Of a DNA stretch of 64,000 nt, positions 62,766 through 64,000 are shown piece by piece (the stretch's first letter is position 1; every line of letters begins with the position of its first letter). Below the pieces are notes generated by a model. That model was given only the letters and a program-made list of their open reading frames with translations. It made no database searches and was not told where the DNA came from. Origin of the DNA: an uncultured Pelagibacteraceae bacterium (GTDB lineage: Bacteria; Pseudomonadota; Alphaproteobacteria; Pelagibacterales; Pelagibacteraceae); the NCBI GenBank assembly GCA_902598485.1, contig CACKBU010000001.1, forward strand, positions 1-64,000, in the 5' to 3' direction. Both the position numbers and the translations under genes were made by a program.

Positions 62766-63499
62766 TAGATTTAAAAGGTAAAAATATTATTGTTACAGGT
62801 GCTTCAGGTGGGATTGGAAATTCAATAATTAAAAAATTAAATCAATCAGAGGCGAATATTTTAGCTTCAGGCACAAGAGAAGAAAAACTTGAAGAACTAA
62901 AAGGTAAATATGCAAATATTAAAACATTAAAGTTTGATATTTCTCAAAGGGATAAAATTGAGGAGTTTGTTGAAAACGCAACCAAAGAACTTGGTGGTAG
63001 TTTAGATTGCATAGTTAATAATGCCGGTATTACTCAAGATAATTTAGCAATAAGGATGAGTTTAGAGGAATGGCAAAAAGTAATAGATATTAATTTGACA
63101 TCAACTTTTTTAATGACCAAGTCAGCAATAAAAAAAATGCTTAAAAATAAATCTGGAAAAGTTGTCAATATTACATCAGTTGTTGGTCATACAGGAAACC
63201 TGGGACAAGCGAATTACACAGCTTCCAAAGCAGGTATAATTGCGATGTCAAAAAGTTTGGCAATAGAATATGCTAAGAAAAATATTAATATTAATTGTAT
63301 TTCTCCGGGGTTTATTAAGACAGTAATGACAGATAAAATAGATGATAAATTTAAGGAGGTAATTATATCTAAAATTCCTTCAGCTCGTCTAGGAGAGCCT
63401 GATGATATTGCAAATGCAGTACTTTTTTTATGCTCAAATCAATCTAGTTATATAAATGGTGAAACCTTGCATGTTAATGGAGGCATGTATATGGCTTGA
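62762..63499 (+). CDS. fabG: 3-oxoacyl-ACP reductase
   Basis: 245 residues. NADPH-dependent reduction of beta-ketoacyl-ACP. GASGGIGNSIIKKL glycine motif, NNAGITQDNLAIRM, catalytic Ser in NITSVVGHTGN and YTASKAGIIAMSK, C-terminal NGETLHVNGGMYMA as in FabG proper. Coupled to fabD by ATGA. The acpP promoter overlaps its last codons. Confidence 0.97.
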   Translation: MIDLKGKNIIVTGASGGIGNSIIKKLNQSEANILASGTREEKLEELKGKYANIKTLKFDISQRDKIEEFVENATKELGGSLDCIVNNAGITQDNLAIRMSLEEWQKVIDINLTSTFLMTKSAIKKMLKNKSGKVVNITSVVGHTGNLGQANYTASKAGIIAMSKSLAIEYAKKNININCISPGFIKTVMTDKIDDKFKEVIISKIPSARLGEPDDIANAVLFLCSNQSSYINGETLHVNGGMYMA

Positions 63500-63523
63500 C
63501 AAAACAGGTTTTTAAACTATTAA
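63496..63523 (+). promoter_or_regulatory. Probable acpP promoter
   Basis: A consensus TTGACA (63496-63501) overlaps the fabG stop, followed after 16 bases by TATTAA (63518-63523). It would give a leader of about 18 bases to acpP, which has an SD-like AAGGAT at 63539-63544. It would let acpP be expressed above the fabDG level, as expected for this abundant carrier. Confidence 0.5.
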
Positions 63524-63547
63524 GAATTTATAACAAAAAGGATCAAT

Positions 63548-63787
63548 ATGTCAGAAGACGTTTCAAGCAAAGTAAAAAAAATTGTAGCAGATCACTTGGG
63601 TATCGATGAAGCTAAAGTTACTGAAGAGTCAAGTTTTATAGATGATTTAGGAGCTGATAGTTTAGATACAGTTGAGTTAGTGATGGCATTTGAAGAAGAA
63701 TTTGGATCTGAAATTTCAGACAGTGAAGCAGAGAAAATTTTAACTGTAGGTGATGCAGTTAAATTTATCGAAGGAAAAGCTAACTAG
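63548..63787 (+). CDS. acpP: Acyl carrier protein
   Basis: 79 residues, acidic. The phosphopantetheine Ser is S38 in [15 protein letters not shown]. Carrier of the growing chain in fatty acid synthesis; partner of FabD and FabG encoded just upstream. fabF, often the next gene, is not present; gmk follows after 8 bases. Confidence 0.98.
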   Translation: MSEDVSSKVKKIVADHLGIDEAKVTEESSFIDDLGADSLDTVELVMAFEEEFGSEISDSEAEKILTVGDAVKFIEGKAN

Positions 63788-63795
63788 AAATTTTA

Positions 63796-64000
63796 ATGCC
63801 ATCAGAAAAAGATGGGATAATGATAATTTTATCTTCTCCCTCGGGAGCAGGTAAAACTACTCTTGTTAAAAAGTTGTCTGAAAAAGACAATTTTGAAATT
63901 TCCATATCACACACTACAAGACAGCCTAGATCTTCAGAAACTCAAAACCAAGATTATTTTTTTGTAAATGAGACTGATTTTAAAAGATTAATTAGTAATG
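63796..64000 (+). CDS. gmk: Guanylate kinase, 3' end outside the window
   Basis: First 68 codons only. [27 protein letters not shown] contains the P-loop of guanylate kinase, and [21 protein letters not shown] matches the GMP-binding segment (S-x-T-T-R-x-x-R). Phosphorylates GMP to GDP, acting after guaA. Eight bases after acpP. Cut by the window edge, so completeness cannot be judged. Confidence 0.93.
   Translation, partial: MPSEKDGIMIILSSPSGAGKTTLVKKLSEKDNFEISISHTTRQPRSSETQNQDYFFVNETDFKRLISN

Noticed and set aside
1-64000. tRNA or rRNA genes
   Set aside because: I saw no cloverleaf with TTCGA-type loop and CCA-proximal stem in the spacers, and no rRNA signature; nearly all bases are coding.

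Overview
The window looks like part of a streamlined marine alphaproteobacterial genome of the SAR11 / Pelagibacterales type. Base composition is very AT-rich and intergenic gaps are tiny. Many neighbours overlap by 1 to 11 bases, and most genes lack a strong Shine-Dalgarno (SD) sequence. The gene content fits this group: a glycine riboswitch in front of gcvT, a TRAP transporter, a soluble NAD-linked formate dehydrogenase and several EamA permeases. No rRNA, tRNA, transposase, integrase or CRISPR array was found. The species assignment is inferred from gene content and was not tested by a search.

Layout. 0-3.1 kb: the end of guaA, a glyoxalase, an MGMT-like protein and panB. 3.1-10.4 kb: a TerC-type membrane protein, a TRAP transporter (dctPQM) with an attenuator hairpin after dctP, a TPR protein, the 5-oxoprolinase genes pxpA and pxpBC arranged divergently, and an EamA permease. 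10.4-15 kb: tandem glycine riboswitch and gcvTHP. 15-20 kb: a membrane-lipid modification cluster (FAD amine oxidase, DUF1365, cyclopropane-fatty-acid-synthase-like methyltransferase, DUF3833 lipoprotein, SDR, TspO). 20-31 kb: a DAO-family amine oxidase, selO, and a formate dehydrogenase block with fdhD, an IscU-like scaffold, mobA and moeA. 30.6-33.9 kb: EamA permease, creatinase and glycine amidinotransferase.

33.9-43.4 kb is the accessory part. It holds short orphan genes, some with strong SD sequences and codon use unlike the neighbours, two conspicuous RNA-level hairpins, and an orphan 5-methylcytosine DNA methyltransferase. Convergent to the methyltransferase is a packed operon encoding a TerB-like protein, a multi-zinc-finger protein, a 67-residue copy of that protein's C-terminal domain, a NurA-like nuclease and a HerA helicase. 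This operon is the best candidate here for an undescribed DNA-processing or defence system. 43.5-54.8 kb: secreted proteins, a phosphatidylcholine-synthase-like enzyme, a PhyH/Gfo-Idh catabolic cluster, MOSC, MFS and EamA proteins, glutathione biosynthesis and an HD-domain protein. 54.8-64 kb: housekeeping genes purF, cvpA, an RND exporter, dnaB, rplI-rpsR-rpsF, fabD-fabG-acpP and the start of gmk.

A metabolic theme links the middle of the window. Creatinase can yield sarcosine, a DAO-family oxidase could turn N-methyl amines into glycine plus a C1 unit, the glycine cleavage system uses glycine, and formate dehydrogenase with its Mo-cofactor genes takes formate to CO2 and NADH. The most striking regulatory signal is at gcvT: the P1 helix of the second glycine aptamer is a perfect 12-bp duplex that includes the gcvT AUG itself.
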